A program made the position numbers and the translations under genes. A stretch of 64,000 nt of DNA from Roseiflexaceae bacterium (lineage in GTDB: Bacteria; Chloroflexota; Chloroflexia; Chloroflexales; Roseiflexaceae): assembly GCA_947474225.1 (NCBI GenBank), contig CANJHS010000002.1, positions 1 to 64,000 on the forward strand, in the 5' to 3' direction. Below, piece after piece: positions 20,241 to 29,546 of this stretch (position 1 is its first letter; every line of letters starts with the position of its first letter). The notes under the pieces are model-generated. The model did not search any database. It was given only the letters and a program-made list of their open reading frames with translations, and had not been told where the DNA came from.

Positions 20241-21530
20241 ATGGATCGCTTTATTATCGAAGGCGGACACCGCCTCAGTGGCACGATCAAACCAGCGGGC
20301 AACAAGAATGCTGCGTTGCCACTGCTTGCCGCGACACTCCTCACGAGTGAACCGGTCATTTTGCAGAACATGCCCGAAATAGGTGATGTTGTTACGAAAC
20401 GTGCATTATTGGCGGGACTCGGGGTACACATTACCCATGCAGGTGATCATGCATGGCGATTTCACACACCAGAACTCCAAGCGAATGAACCAGATGCTTC
20501 ATTGGCACGGCGTATCCGCACATCGATATTGCTCGCTGGTCCGTTGCTCGCCCGTCGTGGTCATGTGCGACTGCCCAGACCAGGCGGCGACGCTATTGGT
20601 AGACGGCGACTCGACACACACTTCCAAGCACTCCGAGCACTGGGTGCACAAATCGAAGTGACCCCGAGTGAGTATGTTTTGACTTGTCACCATTTGCATG
20701 GCACAGATATCTTCCTCGACGAAATGAGTGTTACCGGCACTGAGCAGGCGATCCTCGCTGCGGTCCTCGCGGAAGGCGGTACAACTATTTCCAATGCAGC
20801 TTCTGAGCCGCATATCCAAGATTTATGCAATTGTCTCAATGCAATGGGTGCAAAAATCGTCGGAATCGGCACAAATATGCTTTTTATTGACGGAGTGACG
20901 TCATTACACGGCACGACGTACGAAATCGGGCCAGATTACATGGAAGTCGGATCATTTATCGGGCTAGCCGCGGTAACGGGCAGCGAAATTCGTATTGCAG
21001 GTGCCAGGCCTCGAGAACACCGTATGACACGGCTGACGATGGCCCGCCTGGGAGTACACTTTCGTGAAGAAGGCGATGACATTATCGTCCCGGGAGACCA
21101 AGATTTACGTGTCCAAGAGGATACGCACAATGCGATCCCAAAAATAGAATCTATGCCGTGGCCCGGATTCCCTGCCGACTTGATTTCAATAGCGGTAGTC
21201 GTCGCAACGCAGGCTAGTGGTACAGTGTTGATTCATGAGAAACTGTTCGAAAGCCGGTTATTCTTTGTTGATCGACTCATTGGGATGGGTGCGCGTATTG
21301 TTTTATGTGACCCACATCGTGCAGTAGTCGTAGGCGCATCAAAGCTCTTTGGTGAGCCAGAAGGTCTCCCAAGCCCAGACATTCGGGCAGGAATGGCACT
21401 ATTGATAGCATCCCTGTGTGCCCGCGGCAAAAGTGTAATATTCAATATTGCACAGATTGACCGCGGGTATGAATCGATTGATCAGCGCTTACAATCGTTG
21501 GGAGCACGCATTGAACGCGCGCGCGACTGA
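20241..21530 (+). CDS. murA: UDP-N-acetylglucosamine 1-carboxyvinyltransferase, Asp-type active site
   Basis: MurA transfers enolpyruvate from PEP to UDP-GlcNAc, the first committed step of peptidoglycan synthesis. The 429-residue length is normal. The substrate motif [15 protein letters not shown] (Lys22, Asn23) and the late [11 protein letters not shown] are conserved. The loop usually read as PGGCAIG is PGGDAIG here, so the catalytic Cys is Asp117. This natural variant is known from mycobacteria and chlamydiae, keeps activity and gives intrinsic insensitivity to fosfomycin. The variant predicts the same here. CAGGAG sits 7 nt before the ATG. It is followed by an overlapping small membrane-protein gene. 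Confidence 0.96.
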   Translation: MDRFIIEGGHRLSGTIKPAGNKNAALPLLAATLLTSEPVILQNMPEIGDVVTKRALLAGLGVHITHAGDHAWRFHTPELQANEPDASLARRIRTSILLAGPLLARRGHVRLPRPGGDAIGRRRLDTHFQALRALGAQIEVTPSEYVLTCHHLHGTDIFLDEMSVTGTEQAILAAVLAEGGTTISNAASEPHIQDLCNCLNAMGAKIVGIGTNMLFIDGVTSLHGTTYEIGPDYMEVGSFIGLAAVTGSEIRIAGARPREHRMTRLTMARLGVHFREEGDDIIVPGDQDLRVQEDTHNAIPKIESMPWPGFPADLISIAVVVATQASGTVLIHEKLFESRLFFVDRLIGMGARIVLCDPHRAVVVGASKLFGEPEGLPSPDIRAGMALLIASLCARGKSVIFNIAQIDRGYESIDQRLQSLGARIERARD

Positions 21531-21777
21531 CGTTCTGAGATACATATTGAGTGTTTGCACAGCACTTTTGCTAAGCAGAATGCTGCTGCTGCTCGTTGCT
21601 GCACGACCAGACAATGCTGGGATAGCGGCCCTTTTCCATTTGTCCGCGCTGCTTGTCTGGCCGATGTCATTTATAGACTCATTCCAGCCGGTGTATGGCG
21701 CTCGTTTTGAACGCGGCACGCTGCTGGAATGTATCTTTGCTGTTTTTGGACTATTGGTATTACGAAAAAAAACCTGA
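21511..21777 (+). CDS. Small two-helix membrane protein overlapping murA
   Basis: About 88 residues with two hydrophobic segments (roughly residues 9-30 and 38-53), a polar loop and a short LLVLRKK end; the arrangement is vaguely YggT-like. I do not recognise the family. I chose TTG 21511 because GGGAG lies 7 nt before it and the overlap with murA is then only 20 bp. ATG codons at 21448 and 21469 are in frame but have no visible ribosome site. Expression would depend on the murA transcript. Its stop lies 1 bp from the stop of the convergent hisIE gene. Confidence 0.6.
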   Translation: MNARATDVLRYILSVCTALLLSRMLLLLVAARPDNAGIAALFHLSALLVWPMSFIDSFQPVYGARFERGTLLECIFAVFGLLVLRKKT

Positions 21778-21778
21778 G

Positions 21779-22393
21779 CTACGCTTCTTTGTGCCTTCCA
21801 GCCAATTCTGCCATTATCATGTCCAGTGTCACCCCTTGGTTTGCAAGTAACACCAGTGCATGATAAAAGAAATCTGCTGTTTCCCACATCAATTCTGGTG
21901 TGGAATTATTTTTTGCAGCAATAATCATTTCCGCTGCTTCTTCGCCTATCTTTTTACCGATACGATCCACCCCGCCCGAAAACAATTTCGTGGTGTACGA
22001 ACCCTCGGGCATCTGTTCTTTGCGGGCGACAATCAGATCCGAGAGCCTGCCCAGCATAGTCAATGCAGGGATACGTTCGGAATTCTGCGTTCCGTCCGTA
22101 TTCCACGCAAAGCATGAAGCGCTGCCCGTATGACACGTCGGCCCGGCGGGTATTGCGAGCACAAGCAACGCATCTCCATCACAGTCGAGGCGTAGCTGTT
22201 GGAATGCAAGTGTGTTACCAGAAGTCTCCCCTTTGACCCAGAGCTCGTTGCGACTCCGGCTGTAGAATGTAACCTGTTGCGTAGCAATGGTTGCGGCAAC
22301 CGCAGCAGCATTCATGTAACCAAGCATCAACACTTCACCACTATTGGCATGCTGCACGATTGCAGGAATCAGCCCGTTCGCATCGTATTTCAT
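21779..22393 (-). CDS. hisIE: Bifunctional phosphoribosyl-AMP cyclohydrolase/phosphoribosyl-ATP diphosphatase
   Basis: A 204-residue fusion catalysing two early steps of histidine synthesis. The N-terminal half is HisI (residues ~1-110): VLMLGYMN, TFYSRSRNELWVKGETSGN, DCDGDALL and the metal-binding GPTCHTGSASCF. The C-terminal half is HisE (~115-204): PEGSYTTKLFSGGVDRIGKKIGEEAAEMIIAA. I chose ATG 22393 because GGGAG lies 5 nt upstream and the family start follows. It lies 44 bp after purH on the same strand. That pairing is sensible, because PurH consumes the AICAR released by histidine synthesis. Confidence 0.96.
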   Translation of the reverse strand: MKYDANGLIPAIVQHANSGEVLMLGYMNAAAVAATIATQQVTFYSRSRNELWVKGETSGNTLAFQQLRLDCDGDALLVLAIPAGPTCHTGSASCFAWNTDGTQNSERIPALTMLGRLSDLIVARKEQMPEGSYTTKLFSGGVDRIGKKIGEEAAEMIIAAKNNSTPELMWETADFFYHALVLLANQGVTLDMIMAELAGRHKEA

Positions 22394-22437
22394 ACTACTC
22401 CCATCTTCTTTGCTTCGCGCCTCTTGACGCAATCGAA

Positions 22438-23961
22438 CTAGTGACGGAAGTGGCGACGTCCAGTAAAAATCATCGCAATACCGAGACGATTCGCCGCCGC
22501 GATAACATCTGCATCACGGACGGAACCTCCAGGCTGCACAATTGCGGTCACACCTGCGAGTGCAGCAGTCTCTACACCATCAGGAAAAGGAAAGAACGCA
22601 TCGCTTGCTAATACAGACCCAACCAACGACAAACCCGCACGTTGCGCCTTTTCTACCCCTACACGTGCACTATCGACGCGGCTCATCTGCCCCGCACCTA
22701 CACCCAGGGTTCGATCTGACGCACAATACACAATCGCGTTTGACTTGACATGTTTGGCTACTCGCCAGGCAAATTTGAGACCGAGCAACTCCTCCGCAGT
22801 GGGCTTACGTGCGGTCACACAATCCCAAATCTCACCACGGGGGATTTCACGATCCGGCTGCTGCACCAAAAATCCACCTGGGATTGCATGGATCGCCAAC
22901 GATTGGTCTGTTGCAATTGCAGCCGTAGATTTCACTAAGCGTCGCTGCTTTTTTTGCATCAACAACGTCAGAGCATCTGGATCAAAATCGGGAGCGATGA
23001 TGATTTCGGAGAATATCTCGTCAATTGCCTGCGCAAGGGATACATCGACACGTGCATTGATAGCGATCACACCGCCGAACGGTGCTTCACGATCCGTTGC
23101 AAACGCTTTCTGCCATGCTTCAACACCGGTTGGTGCAAGTGCTACTCCACACGGATTGGTGTGCTTGACGATGGCCAGAGCAACACCTTCGCTCGAATGG
23201 AATTCTTCAATGAGCTCCTGCACCGCACAAATATCAAGGATGTTGATGTACGAAAGTTCCTTGCCATGGAGCACATGGAATCGTTCATCAAATGTACCGT
23301 ACAACGCGCCGTTCTGATGCGGATTTTCACCATAGCGAAGCATGCGTGACAACGGTGCACTTGCTACCAGGACAGGCGGGAACACTTCGTCGCGGGTCAG
23401 ATATGCAGCAATATTCGCATCGTATTGAGCTGTGTGCGCAAAGGCCCGGGCTGCAAGCGTACGACGAAGTTGTGGTGTGACACTATTTGTTTGCAGTGCT
23501 GCCAGCACCTCTGGGTAGTCATCTGGTGACACAATGGGTAACACAGCGGAGTGATTCTTGGCACTCGCGCGAATCATGGCAGGACCACCGATATCAATTT
23601 GCTCTATGGCCTCTGCATCTGTGACATTTGCTTTGGCGATGGTCGCTGCAAAAGGGTATAGGTTCACAACCACAATATCAATGGGAATAATGCCCAAATC
23701 AGCGATTCTCTGCATGTGTTCTGTGAGATCTCGTCGTGCCAATATCGCCCCATGAATTGATGGATGCAGCGTTTTGACACGACCATCGAGAATTTCGGGG
23801 AATTGCGTGATGTCGCTGACACTTTTAACTGGGATGCCGGCAGCTGCAATAGCTGCTTTGGTATTACCTGTAGAAAACAATTCGAAACCGAGTGCAACCA
23901 AGCCAGTGGCCAATTCCACCACGCCTCGTTTGTCTGAGACGCTTAACAGTGCACGCATCAT
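22438..23961 (-). CDS. purH: Bifunctional AICAR formyltransferase/IMP cyclohydrolase
   Basis: This 507-residue enzyme performs the last two steps of IMP synthesis. The N-terminal cyclohydrolase domain shows LLSVSDKRG, GRVKTLHPSIHG and the IDIGGPAMIRASAKNH stretch. The C-terminal formyltransferase domain shows the catalytic VKHTNPCGVA, APFGGVIAIN, GQMSRVDSAR, ASDAFFPFPDG and VQPGGSVRD. The start codons ATG 23961 and ATG 23958 are adjacent. AAAGGA lies closer to the first than is ideal, so the second may be used. The start overlaps the TGA of the upstream small gene (ATGATG), implying translational coupling. hisIE follows in the same operon. Confidence 0.97.
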   Translation of the reverse strand: MMRALLSVSDKRGVVELATGLVALGFELFSTGNTKAAIAAAGIPVKSVSDITQFPEILDGRVKTLHPSIHGAILARRDLTEHMQRIADLGIIPIDIVVVNLYPFAATIAKANVTDAEAIEQIDIGGPAMIRASAKNHSAVLPIVSPDDYPEVLAALQTNSVTPQLRRTLAARAFAHTAQYDANIAAYLTRDEVFPPVLVASAPLSRMLRYGENPHQNGALYGTFDERFHVLHGKELSYINILDICAVQELIEEFHSSEGVALAIVKHTNPCGVALAPTGVEAWQKAFATDREAPFGGVIAINARVDVSLAQAIDEIFSEIIIAPDFDPDALTLLMQKKQRRLVKSTAAIATDQSLAIHAIPGGFLVQQPDREIPRGEIWDCVTARKPTAEELLGLKFAWRVAKHVKSNAIVYCASDRTLGVGAGQMSRVDSARVGVEKAQRAGLSLVGSVLASDAFFPFPDGVETAALAGVTAIVQPGGSVRDADVIAAANRLGIAMIFTGRRHFRH

Positions 23962-24278
23962 GATTCCTTTGCGTTCCGACGTTTACGGCGTGTTGGAAGG
24001 GCAGATTGTACTTTGGGGGGACGACCCGTACGAATCATTCGCAGCGCAGTAACCAACGCTTCGAGTGATTTATCTGCCCAGCCATAAATGGTAGGTCGGC
24101 TTTTATTCAGTCCCGTAGCAATTTGCGTCACATTGGTGCGGTACTCTGGGTCAAACGTAGCGAGATGCACACGTGCAGTTGCGACGATCTGCATGATTTC
24201 TTCCGGGGTGAGGTTGAGCTCTTCAATAAGCTTTTTTGCCCGACGATTGTGTTCGAGGTTTTGCATAGAGGACTCCAT
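23958..24278 (-). CDS. Small putative DNA-binding protein upstream of purH
   Basis: A 106-residue basic protein. A central segment (about residues 46-75, YRTNVTQIATGLNKSRPTIY) reads like a helix-turn-helix with a recognition helix, and the C-terminus is a basic tail (LPTRRKRRNAKES). There is no close family I can name. An N-terminal helix (AKKLIEELNLTPEEIMQIVA) could dimerise. Its stop overlaps the purH start by 4 nt, so it is the first gene of a purH-hisIE operon and might be its regulator. Start codon choice (24278 or 24266) is uncertain because neither has a good ribosome site. Confidence 0.65.
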   Translation of the reverse strand: MESSMQNLEHNRRAKKLIEELNLTPEEIMQIVATARVHLATFDPEYRTNVTQIATGLNKSRPTIYGWADKSLEALVTALRMIRTGRPPKVQSALPTRRKRRNAKES

Positions 24279-24316
24279 ACCCTGTTGCGAAAGGAGCTGA
24301 ACATACGAGATAATTT

Positions 24317-24326
24317 ATTGTACAAT
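24317..24326. promoter_or_regulatory. AT-rich divergent promoter region with a 10-bp palindrome
   Basis: The 124 bp between the small DNA-binding gene and the histidine kinase are strikingly AT-rich and hold a perfect palindrome ATTGTACAAT (24317-24326). It could be an operator for either neighbour. The -10 and -35 boxes cannot be assigned with confidence. Confidence 0.3.
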
Positions 24327-24402
24327 ATCGTTATTTACATATGCAAATAAATTGTAAATTGTTTCATGAATGTCAAGGACGAGAGCGCTGATGGGAGCAC
24401 AC

Positions 24403-26040
24403 ATGCCAGAGCATGAAGCAGGACGGCTACGCCACCACGAAACACTCTTACAAATCAGCAGTGCAATGACAGCACAACTCGACATCACCACACTGCTCAC
24501 CTTTGTGATAGATGCAGCTGTAGATTTATCGGCAGGATCAGCCGGTGTCATCGCATTGCGCGATGAATCAGGAAATTTACACATACATGCAGCAGCGCAA
24601 ATCCCTGCCTTGCATTGGCATGCACTCGAACCATTTGTCGCTCGATTTCAAAACACAGGATACTCGGCGACCGAGAACGACTTACAAGACCTCCGACTTA
24701 TCTTGAACATGTCGTTTCGCCATGTGACGGCATTATCACTACATTACTTGAATACGAATGTCGGCTACATCCTGGTATTTCGTTCTGCAGTCAATGTTGC
24801 ATTCAGTAGCGACGACCAGACTATCCTCGGTGCATTTGCTGATCAAGCAGCAATCGCGGTGACAAATGCACGCTTGTTCCAGACTCTCGTCCGCGAAAAG
24901 CAGCATTTGGCCGCAATTGTGGAACAAAGCATTGACGGTGTGATGATTCTCGATGGCAGATGGCGCATCAGTGCGTTTAATCGCGCGATGGAGCATCTAA
25001 CCGGGTGGGAACGAAGCGAAGCATTTGGCAGGCCGTGCGCAGAAGTCGTTGGGATTGAAACGCAGAACGGTGAAAATTTGTGTCGGATTGATTGCCCGTT
25101 GCAACGGCCAATGGTAGGTAGCATCGCCAAGGCTGAAGGCTGGATTACCGCTCGCGACGGCCGCAGACGGTATATCCAAAGTAGCTACACTATTCAACGT
25201 GATGCTACAAATCACTTTTTAGGCGCATTTGTGAATGTGCGTGACATTACGCAACAACGTATTGAATCCGAAACGCAGAATACGTTTATATCGGTAATTT
25301 CCCACGAGCTCAAAACGCCGGTCAGCATCATCCGTGGCTATGCAGAAATGTTGGCACGCCCAGAAGTTACCTGGAGCGCTGATCAAGTGCACGATAGCTT
25401 GCAGATAATCATCGAAGAAGCCGATCGCTTGACAGACGAGATTAATTCCCTCATTGATGTATCACGAATCCAACTCAACGCATTACCCATGGAATTTTCG
25501 ACGTGGTCCATTTACGAACTCATCGAACAGACCTGCGCGCGCTTGGCTCCGCAGGCAGACCAGCACAATATCACCTTTGAGATACGGATTACGCCAGAAT
25601 TTCCTGCAGTCTATGCAGACCGTAACCGCACCAGATTGGTATGTGAAAATCTCCTCACGAATGCAATCAAATACAGTCCAGCCGGAGGCCCGGTACGTAT
25701 CAATGCACGGAATGACAATGGGATGGCAATTGTCTCTATAAGCGACCAAGGCGTCGGTGTCCCTCCCGAAGATCAAAATAGAATTTTTGAACGGTTCTAC
25801 CGTGTCGACAACCGCCTGCGCCGCGAACAACAAGGATTTGGTTTAGGATTGTATTTGGCTCGTGCAATTGTCGAGGCACAACACGGACATATTTGGGTCG
25901 AAAGTCGTGTCAATCAGGGGTCACGTTTTTCGTTTTCTCTCCCCCTCGCTGTTGCTAAAATCACTGGTGACACTGCACCAGTCTCCGACATGGTAATCGA
26001 ACTCACTAAGGATACAGACAATGACAGAACTACGCGATAA
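24403..26040 (+). CDS. GAF-PAS sensor histidine kinase
   Basis: A soluble-looking two-component sensor kinase of about 545 residues. In order it has a GAF domain (residues ~10-160), a PAS domain (~165-275, VEQSIDGVMILDG...FNRAMEHLTGWE), a HisKA domain with phospho-acceptor His301 in SHELKTP, and an HATPase domain (~410-525) with N box ENLLTNAIKYS, G1 box ISDQGVGVP and G2 box GFGLGLYLA. There is no membrane segment, so the signal is probably cytoplasmic. A Cys-rich patch near residues 210-230 (PCAEVVG...NLCRIDCPL) might sense redox or metal. Start choice: GGGAG lies 5 nt before ATG 24403. In-frame ATGs at 24370 and 24391 are alternatives. It overlaps the response regulator gene by 20 bp. Confidence 0.92.
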   Translation: MPEHEAGRLRHHETLLQISSAMTAQLDITTLLTFVIDAAVDLSAGSAGVIALRDESGNLHIHAAAQIPALHWHALEPFVARFQNTGYSATENDLQDLRLILNMSFRHVTALSLHYLNTNVGYILVFRSAVNVAFSSDDQTILGAFADQAAIAVTNARLFQTLVREKQHLAAIVEQSIDGVMILDGRWRISAFNRAMEHLTGWERSEAFGRPCAEVVGIETQNGENLCRIDCPLQRPMVGSIAKAEGWITARDGRRRYIQSSYTIQRDATNHFLGAFVNVRDITQQRIESETQNTFISVISHELKTPVSIIRGYAEMLARPEVTWSADQVHDSLQIIIEEADRLTDEINSLIDVSRIQLNALPMEFSTWSIYELIEQTCARLAPQADQHNITFEIRITPEFPAVYADRNRTRLVCENLLTNAIKYSPAGGPVRINARNDNGMAIVSISDQGVGVPPEDQNRIFERFYRVDNRLRREQQGFGLGLYLARAIVEAQHGHIWVESRVNQGSRFSFSLPLAVAKITGDTAPVSDMVIELTKDTDNDRTTR

Positions 26041-26734
26041 GCTCATCCTCGTCGTCGACGATGAGCCACGACTGACGACGATGATGCGCATGAACTTTGA
26101 AACAGAAGGCATTCGTGTTCAAGTGGCATCATCCGGCCGCGAAGCACTCGATGCGCTCCGCGAAGAAATGCCTGATTTAATCATTCTTGACGTTATGATG
26201 CCGAGCATGGATGGATTCGAAACACTTCGCCGGATTCGGATCGCCTCGCAAGTCCCTGTCATTATGTTAACAGCCATGAACGAAGAAAACGACCGTATCA
26301 AAGGTCTCGAACTCGGTGCAGACGACTACGTCAATAAGCCATTTAGCTACCGAGAACTGCTCAGTCGGATCCGCGCGGTACTCCGGCGCCACTATTTACC
26401 GGCACCTGCTACAATGGGTCGTATTGTGGTCGATGACAGACTGACAATTGATTTTCAGAAACGTGAAGTACTCATCAACGGCGAGCGCGTCAACCTCCGT
26501 CCGACCGAATATCGGTTGCTCTACCATCTTGTCCAGAAGGCTGGGTATGTGGTCAATCACAACGATTTATTGGCGAAAGTGTGGGGGGCTGAGTACCATG
26601 ACGAGACACATTATCTTCGTCTGTATGTCACCTATTTGCGCCAAAAAATCGAACGTGACCCAACTAATCCGATTTACATTATGACAGAGCGTGGCGTTGG
26701 GTATCGGTTTATAAGTCTACCGCCACAAGGATAA
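26021..26734 (+). CDS. OmpR/PhoB-family response regulator
   Basis: This 237-residue DNA-binding response regulator is the partner of the kinase it overlaps. The receiver domain (~7-120) has the acidic pair in VVDDEP, phospho-acceptor Asp57 in ILDVMMP, Thr in LTAMN and the NKPFSYREL Lys. The C-terminal winged helix (~140-232) has the usual INGERVNLRPTEYRLLYHLVQ and TYLRQKIERDP...TERGVGYRF. ATG 26021 lies inside the end of the kinase gene, so translation is coupled. The thioredoxin-TPR gene starts 4 bp after its stop, which suggests that all three belong to one operon. Confidence 0.95.
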   Translation: MTELRDKLILVVDDEPRLTTMMRMNFETEGIRVQVASSGREALDALREEMPDLIILDVMMPSMDGFETLRRIRIASQVPVIMLTAMNEENDRIKGLELGADDYVNKPFSYRELLSRIRAVLRRHYLPAPATMGRIVVDDRLTIDFQKREVLINGERVNLRPTEYRLLYHLVQKAGYVVNHNDLLAKVWGAEYHDETHYLRLYVTYLRQKIERDPTNPIYIMTERGVGYRFISLPPQG

Positions 26735-26738
26735 ATCT

Positions 26739-27560
26739 ATGACGGCACATGATTCTAGGGGCTACATACAAGATGTTGACGATATTGATTTTGCATCTGC
26801 GGTAATCGATGCTTCTTTTGATCGTCCAATCGTGGTTGACTTTTGGGCTCCCTGGTGTGCTCCATGTCGAACTCTCGGTCCCATACTGGAACGACTTGCT
26901 GCTACCGGCAGAGGCGCATGGTCATTGGCGAAAGTAAATGTCGACCAGAATCAAGCTCTTTCTCAACGGTTCAATGTTCAAGGTATTCCGGCGGTCAAGG
27001 CTTTTGTGAATGGTTCTGTTGTCGCCGAATTCAACGGTGCGATTCCCGAATCACAAATCAGTCCATGGTTAGCGGGTTTTGTGATGACACAACCTGATGA
27101 GACAACCGTTGAACTCGATGCACTCGCCGAAACAGACATTGATGCCGCGTTGCGCAGTTATGCGGCTGTATTGAGTGCCCAACCGACAAACGACACAGCA
27201 CGTCTTGGGTATGCACGATTACTGATTGTGCGAAACGACAGCGAAGCAATTCCCGTACTCAGACAGGTAACTGGTCCGCTCAAAGATCAGGCAATTGGCT
27301 GGATACACCTCGCAGCCTGTGCGCAAGAAGTGTATTCTGCAAATGACGATGTAGCACCAATCTATGTTAACGCACTCCAAGCATTCTTTACAAACGAACA
27401 CACACGCGCACTTTCAGAAATGCTCGCGCTCGTCATTCGTGCGCGGACATGGAACGACGATGCTGCACGCAAAGCGTACCTGGCCATGTTGCAAGCCTTA
27501 GGAACAACACATCCAATCGTTGCGCTAGCCCGTAATGAACTTGCGATTGCACTCTTTTAA
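26739..27560 (+). CDS. Thioredoxin-TPR protein (CnoX/YbbN-like)
   Basis: A 273-residue cytoplasmic protein with an N-terminal thioredoxin fold (~15-115) holding a complete active site WCAPC (Cys40, Cys43) and cis-Pro in QGIPAVKAF. A C-terminal helical-repeat region (~125-270, TPR_20-like) follows. CnoX/YbbN proteins protect oxidatively stressed proteins and hand them to GroEL. The CxxC form seen here should also have thiol reductase activity. It lies in the kinase/response-regulator operon, which hints that this two-component system may respond to redox stress; that link is inference. The helical part is slightly shorter than in E. coli. Confidence 0.88.
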   Translation: MTAHDSRGYIQDVDDIDFASAVIDASFDRPIVVDFWAPWCAPCRTLGPILERLAATGRGAWSLAKVNVDQNQALSQRFNVQGIPAVKAFVNGSVVAEFNGAIPESQISPWLAGFVMTQPDETTVELDALAETDIDAALRSYAAVLSAQPTNDTARLGYARLLIVRNDSEAIPVLRQVTGPLKDQAIGWIHLAACAQEVYSANDDVAPIYVNALQAFFTNEHTRALSEMLALVIRARTWNDDAARKAYLAMLQALGTTHPIVALARNELAIALF

Positions 27561-27564
27561 CATA

Positions 27565-28665
27565 TCAAATATTTTGCATCACGCTGCGGTACAGTGCCGA
27601 GACTCGGTCTATCATTTTGTCTGTAGTGTAATCCCTCAGATAGTGTGCACGCGCTTGAATGCTGTAGCGTGACCGCAGTACGGGATCGGCACAAATGGTA
27701 TTTATTGCCAGAGCGCAGGCAGCATGATCATTCGGCGCAATCACAATTCCAGTTTTGTCATGCTCGTTGATGACCGAGGTTGCCGTACCTATTTCACAGC
27801 TGATTGCGGGAATTCCTGCCGCAATAGCCTCTAACAACGCCAGGCCGTACGCTTCGGAACGGAGCTGCGAAGGGAATACAAAACAGGTCGCGTTGGCACG
27901 CACCACTGCGAGCTGCTCTTCGTCAAGATTCCCCATCCAGCAGATACGATTTGCGACCCCAATCGAAGTCGCAAGTGCTCGCAATGACTCTTCCATAGGA
28001 CCTGAACCGACCAATACCAAGAACAACGGCGTATCAACGTGCGCCATCGCCCGTATTGCGGTATCAAGCCCCTTGTAATAGCGCATCCTGCCGACCCAGA
28101 GGATATAGGGGTGTCGCGGTGTACTCATTTTTTCAGACACATTAGCAAGTGGGTCAGCAATTCCCAACGGTATCACGTGTACCCGTTCTGCAGCGTCTCG
28201 CAACCACTGTGAACTTAGAGCATACTGTGCACTACTGACACAGACAGCCCGGGCGTGATTCAATGTCCAGCGTAACAGCGGCGCATACAACTGCAGCAAT
28301 CCACGCTGCCGTACCACATCGCTTTGATAGCTGACCACGCACGGGATATTGCGCAACATCAACACCACGAGATCACCAGCTGGCCATGGCATCTGCAAAT
28401 GGAGGAGGTCTGGTTCAAGCATACGGACGGTATTGACGAGTGCAAATGACCATGCATTCGAGGCGAAGTCGATATGTCGCGGCACGCGAATGATACGTAC
28501 TCCGTGGAGTATCTCATCAGGAGCGAGCAGCATCCCTATTGGCTGACAAACGACGACGCTGACTCTGAAGCCACGAGCCACTAATCCTTCAGTTAACGTT
28601 TGCAGATGGCCTTCGATACCTCCCACGACCGGCGCATAGTCTTTATACAGATGAACAATATGCAT
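27565..28665 (-). CDS. Glycosyltransferase family 4 (GT-B fold)
   Basis: A 366-residue retaining glycosyltransferase. The N-terminal donor/acceptor half begins MHIVHLYKDYAPVVGGIEGH with the family's early GG. The C-terminal half has VGRMRYYKGLDTAI, LVLVGSGP and the nucleotide-binding region FPSQLRSEAYGLALLEAIAAGIP, where the usual E-x7-E is SEAYGLALLEA. Such enzymes add sugars to lipid or surface glycans at the inner face of the membrane. The gene stands alone, convergent with the thioredoxin gene with a 4-bp gap. The ribosome site is weak. Acceptor and sugar cannot be inferred. Confidence 0.92.
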   Translation of the reverse strand: MHIVHLYKDYAPVVGGIEGHLQTLTEGLVARGFRVSVVVCQPIGMLLAPDEILHGVRIIRVPRHIDFASNAWSFALVNTVRMLEPDLLHLQMPWPAGDLVVLMLRNIPCVVSYQSDVVRQRGLLQLYAPLLRWTLNHARAVCVSSAQYALSSQWLRDAAERVHVIPLGIADPLANVSEKMSTPRHPYILWVGRMRYYKGLDTAIRAMAHVDTPLFLVLVGSGPMEESLRALATSIGVANRICWMGNLDEEQLAVVRANATCFVFPSQLRSEAYGLALLEAIAAGIPAISCEIGTATSVINEHDKTGIVIAPNDHAACALAINTICADPVLRSRYSIQARAHYLRDYTTDKMIDRVSALYRSVMQNI

Positions 28666-28744
28666 ACATTACTCACTCTCTGAAGTACCTCATTATACGC
28701 ACAGCATGAGATATAACCGACACTGTACCTGTTACTACACTATG

Positions 28745-28753
28745 TGGTATAGT
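28745..28753 (+). promoter_or_regulatory. Predicted extended -10 promoter of the Thr-rich protein gene
   Basis: TGGTATAGT at 28745-28753 matches TGnTATAnT. It places a start about 45 nt before ATG 28806. There is no good -35 box. Confidence 0.4.
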
Positions 28754-28805
28754 ATTGCAAAAGATACCTGTCGCGCCGATACGGCATGATATGAGGCAGA
28801 ACGCA

Positions 28806-29483
28806 ATGAACGGTCATTCAATTGCACGACGTGTTGGTGAAATTTTGGCGTGGATTACCATCATCGGGGTCAGCATATATTCAGTCATCACGTTGATTGG
28901 CATTTTTTCAGGTTCGCAGACTGCTACTATCAACCAGCAATCAGGTACCCCAGAAGCAACAATAATTGATAGTATGAGCGCCAATTTGACTGCGACGGCT
29001 ATAGCTGCGGGAGCCAACACAATCCAGATTATCATTCCCACTACCGCGGCTAACTTGCCATCGAATCCACGCGCACCAGCACGTGCAACAGCAGCCGCAA
29101 AAGATACACCCGCAGAAACGGAGACACCGTACGTCGTACCGGTCCCGACAGAAAATATCTCTGGCACAATCGTCGTACAACCATTGCCTGCTACCGACAT
29201 TCCTACGATAACACTAACGGGTACGCAATCTACCCTGACGTTAACTCCTACATCAAACGGAACAGTAACCATCACAAAAACCGTCACCGGTACAGCGGGA
29301 GAGACTGCAACTGTCGCAAGCTCAACTGCCACAACTGTGGCAGCGACTGGCACATACGCGCCATCGACACTCACCAACACGCGTACAACAGTCCTTGCAA
29401 CCGCAACAGCTACACCCCTCGTCGCTACTACGACTGCACTTCCCACAAACACAGCCCCAGCAGTCCCTACTGCTACTCCATAA
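28806..29483 (+). CDS. Membrane-anchored Thr/Ala-rich low-complexity surface protein
   Basis: About 225 residues. A short positively charged start (NGHSIARRVGEI) precedes one hydrophobic segment (residues ~13-34), after which the rest is Thr/Ala/Pro/Ser-rich and almost certainly outside the cell. No domain is recognised. The composition suggests an extended stalk, possibly glycosylated. I chose ATG 28806 because it starts right before the anchor; in-frame codons upstream (28755, 28791) add polar residues and also remain possible. It is a single-gene unit with its own terminator. The low-complexity code makes homology searches unreliable. Confidence 0.7.
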   Translation: MNGHSIARRVGEILAWITIIGVSIYSVITLIGIFSGSQTATINQQSGTPEATIIDSMSANLTATAIAAGANTIQIIIPTTAANLPSNPRAPARATAAAKDTPAETETPYVVPVPTENISGTIVVQPLPATDIPTITLTGTQSTLTLTPTSNGTVTITKTVTGTAGETATVASSTATTVAATGTYAPSTLTNTRTTVLATATATPLVATTTALPTNTAPAVPTATP

Positions 29484-29494
29484 CACAAAATAAT

Positions 29495-29527
29495 AACCAC
29501 CCCTTCATACTGAACGGGGTGGTTTTT
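29495..29527 (+). terminator. Rho-independent terminator after the Thr-rich gene
   Basis: Stem AACCACCCC/GGGGTGGTT (29495-29503 with 29516-29524) is followed by TTT. It lies between convergent genes and may also serve doxX. Confidence 0.85.
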
Positions 29528-29546
29528 GCTTCCTACTTAACAAATC

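Noticed and set aside
28814-29500. A long minus-strand open frame opposite the Thr-rich gene
   Set aside because: It is the antisense shadow of the biased Thr/Ala codons, with no ribosome site and an unlikely Val-rich protein.
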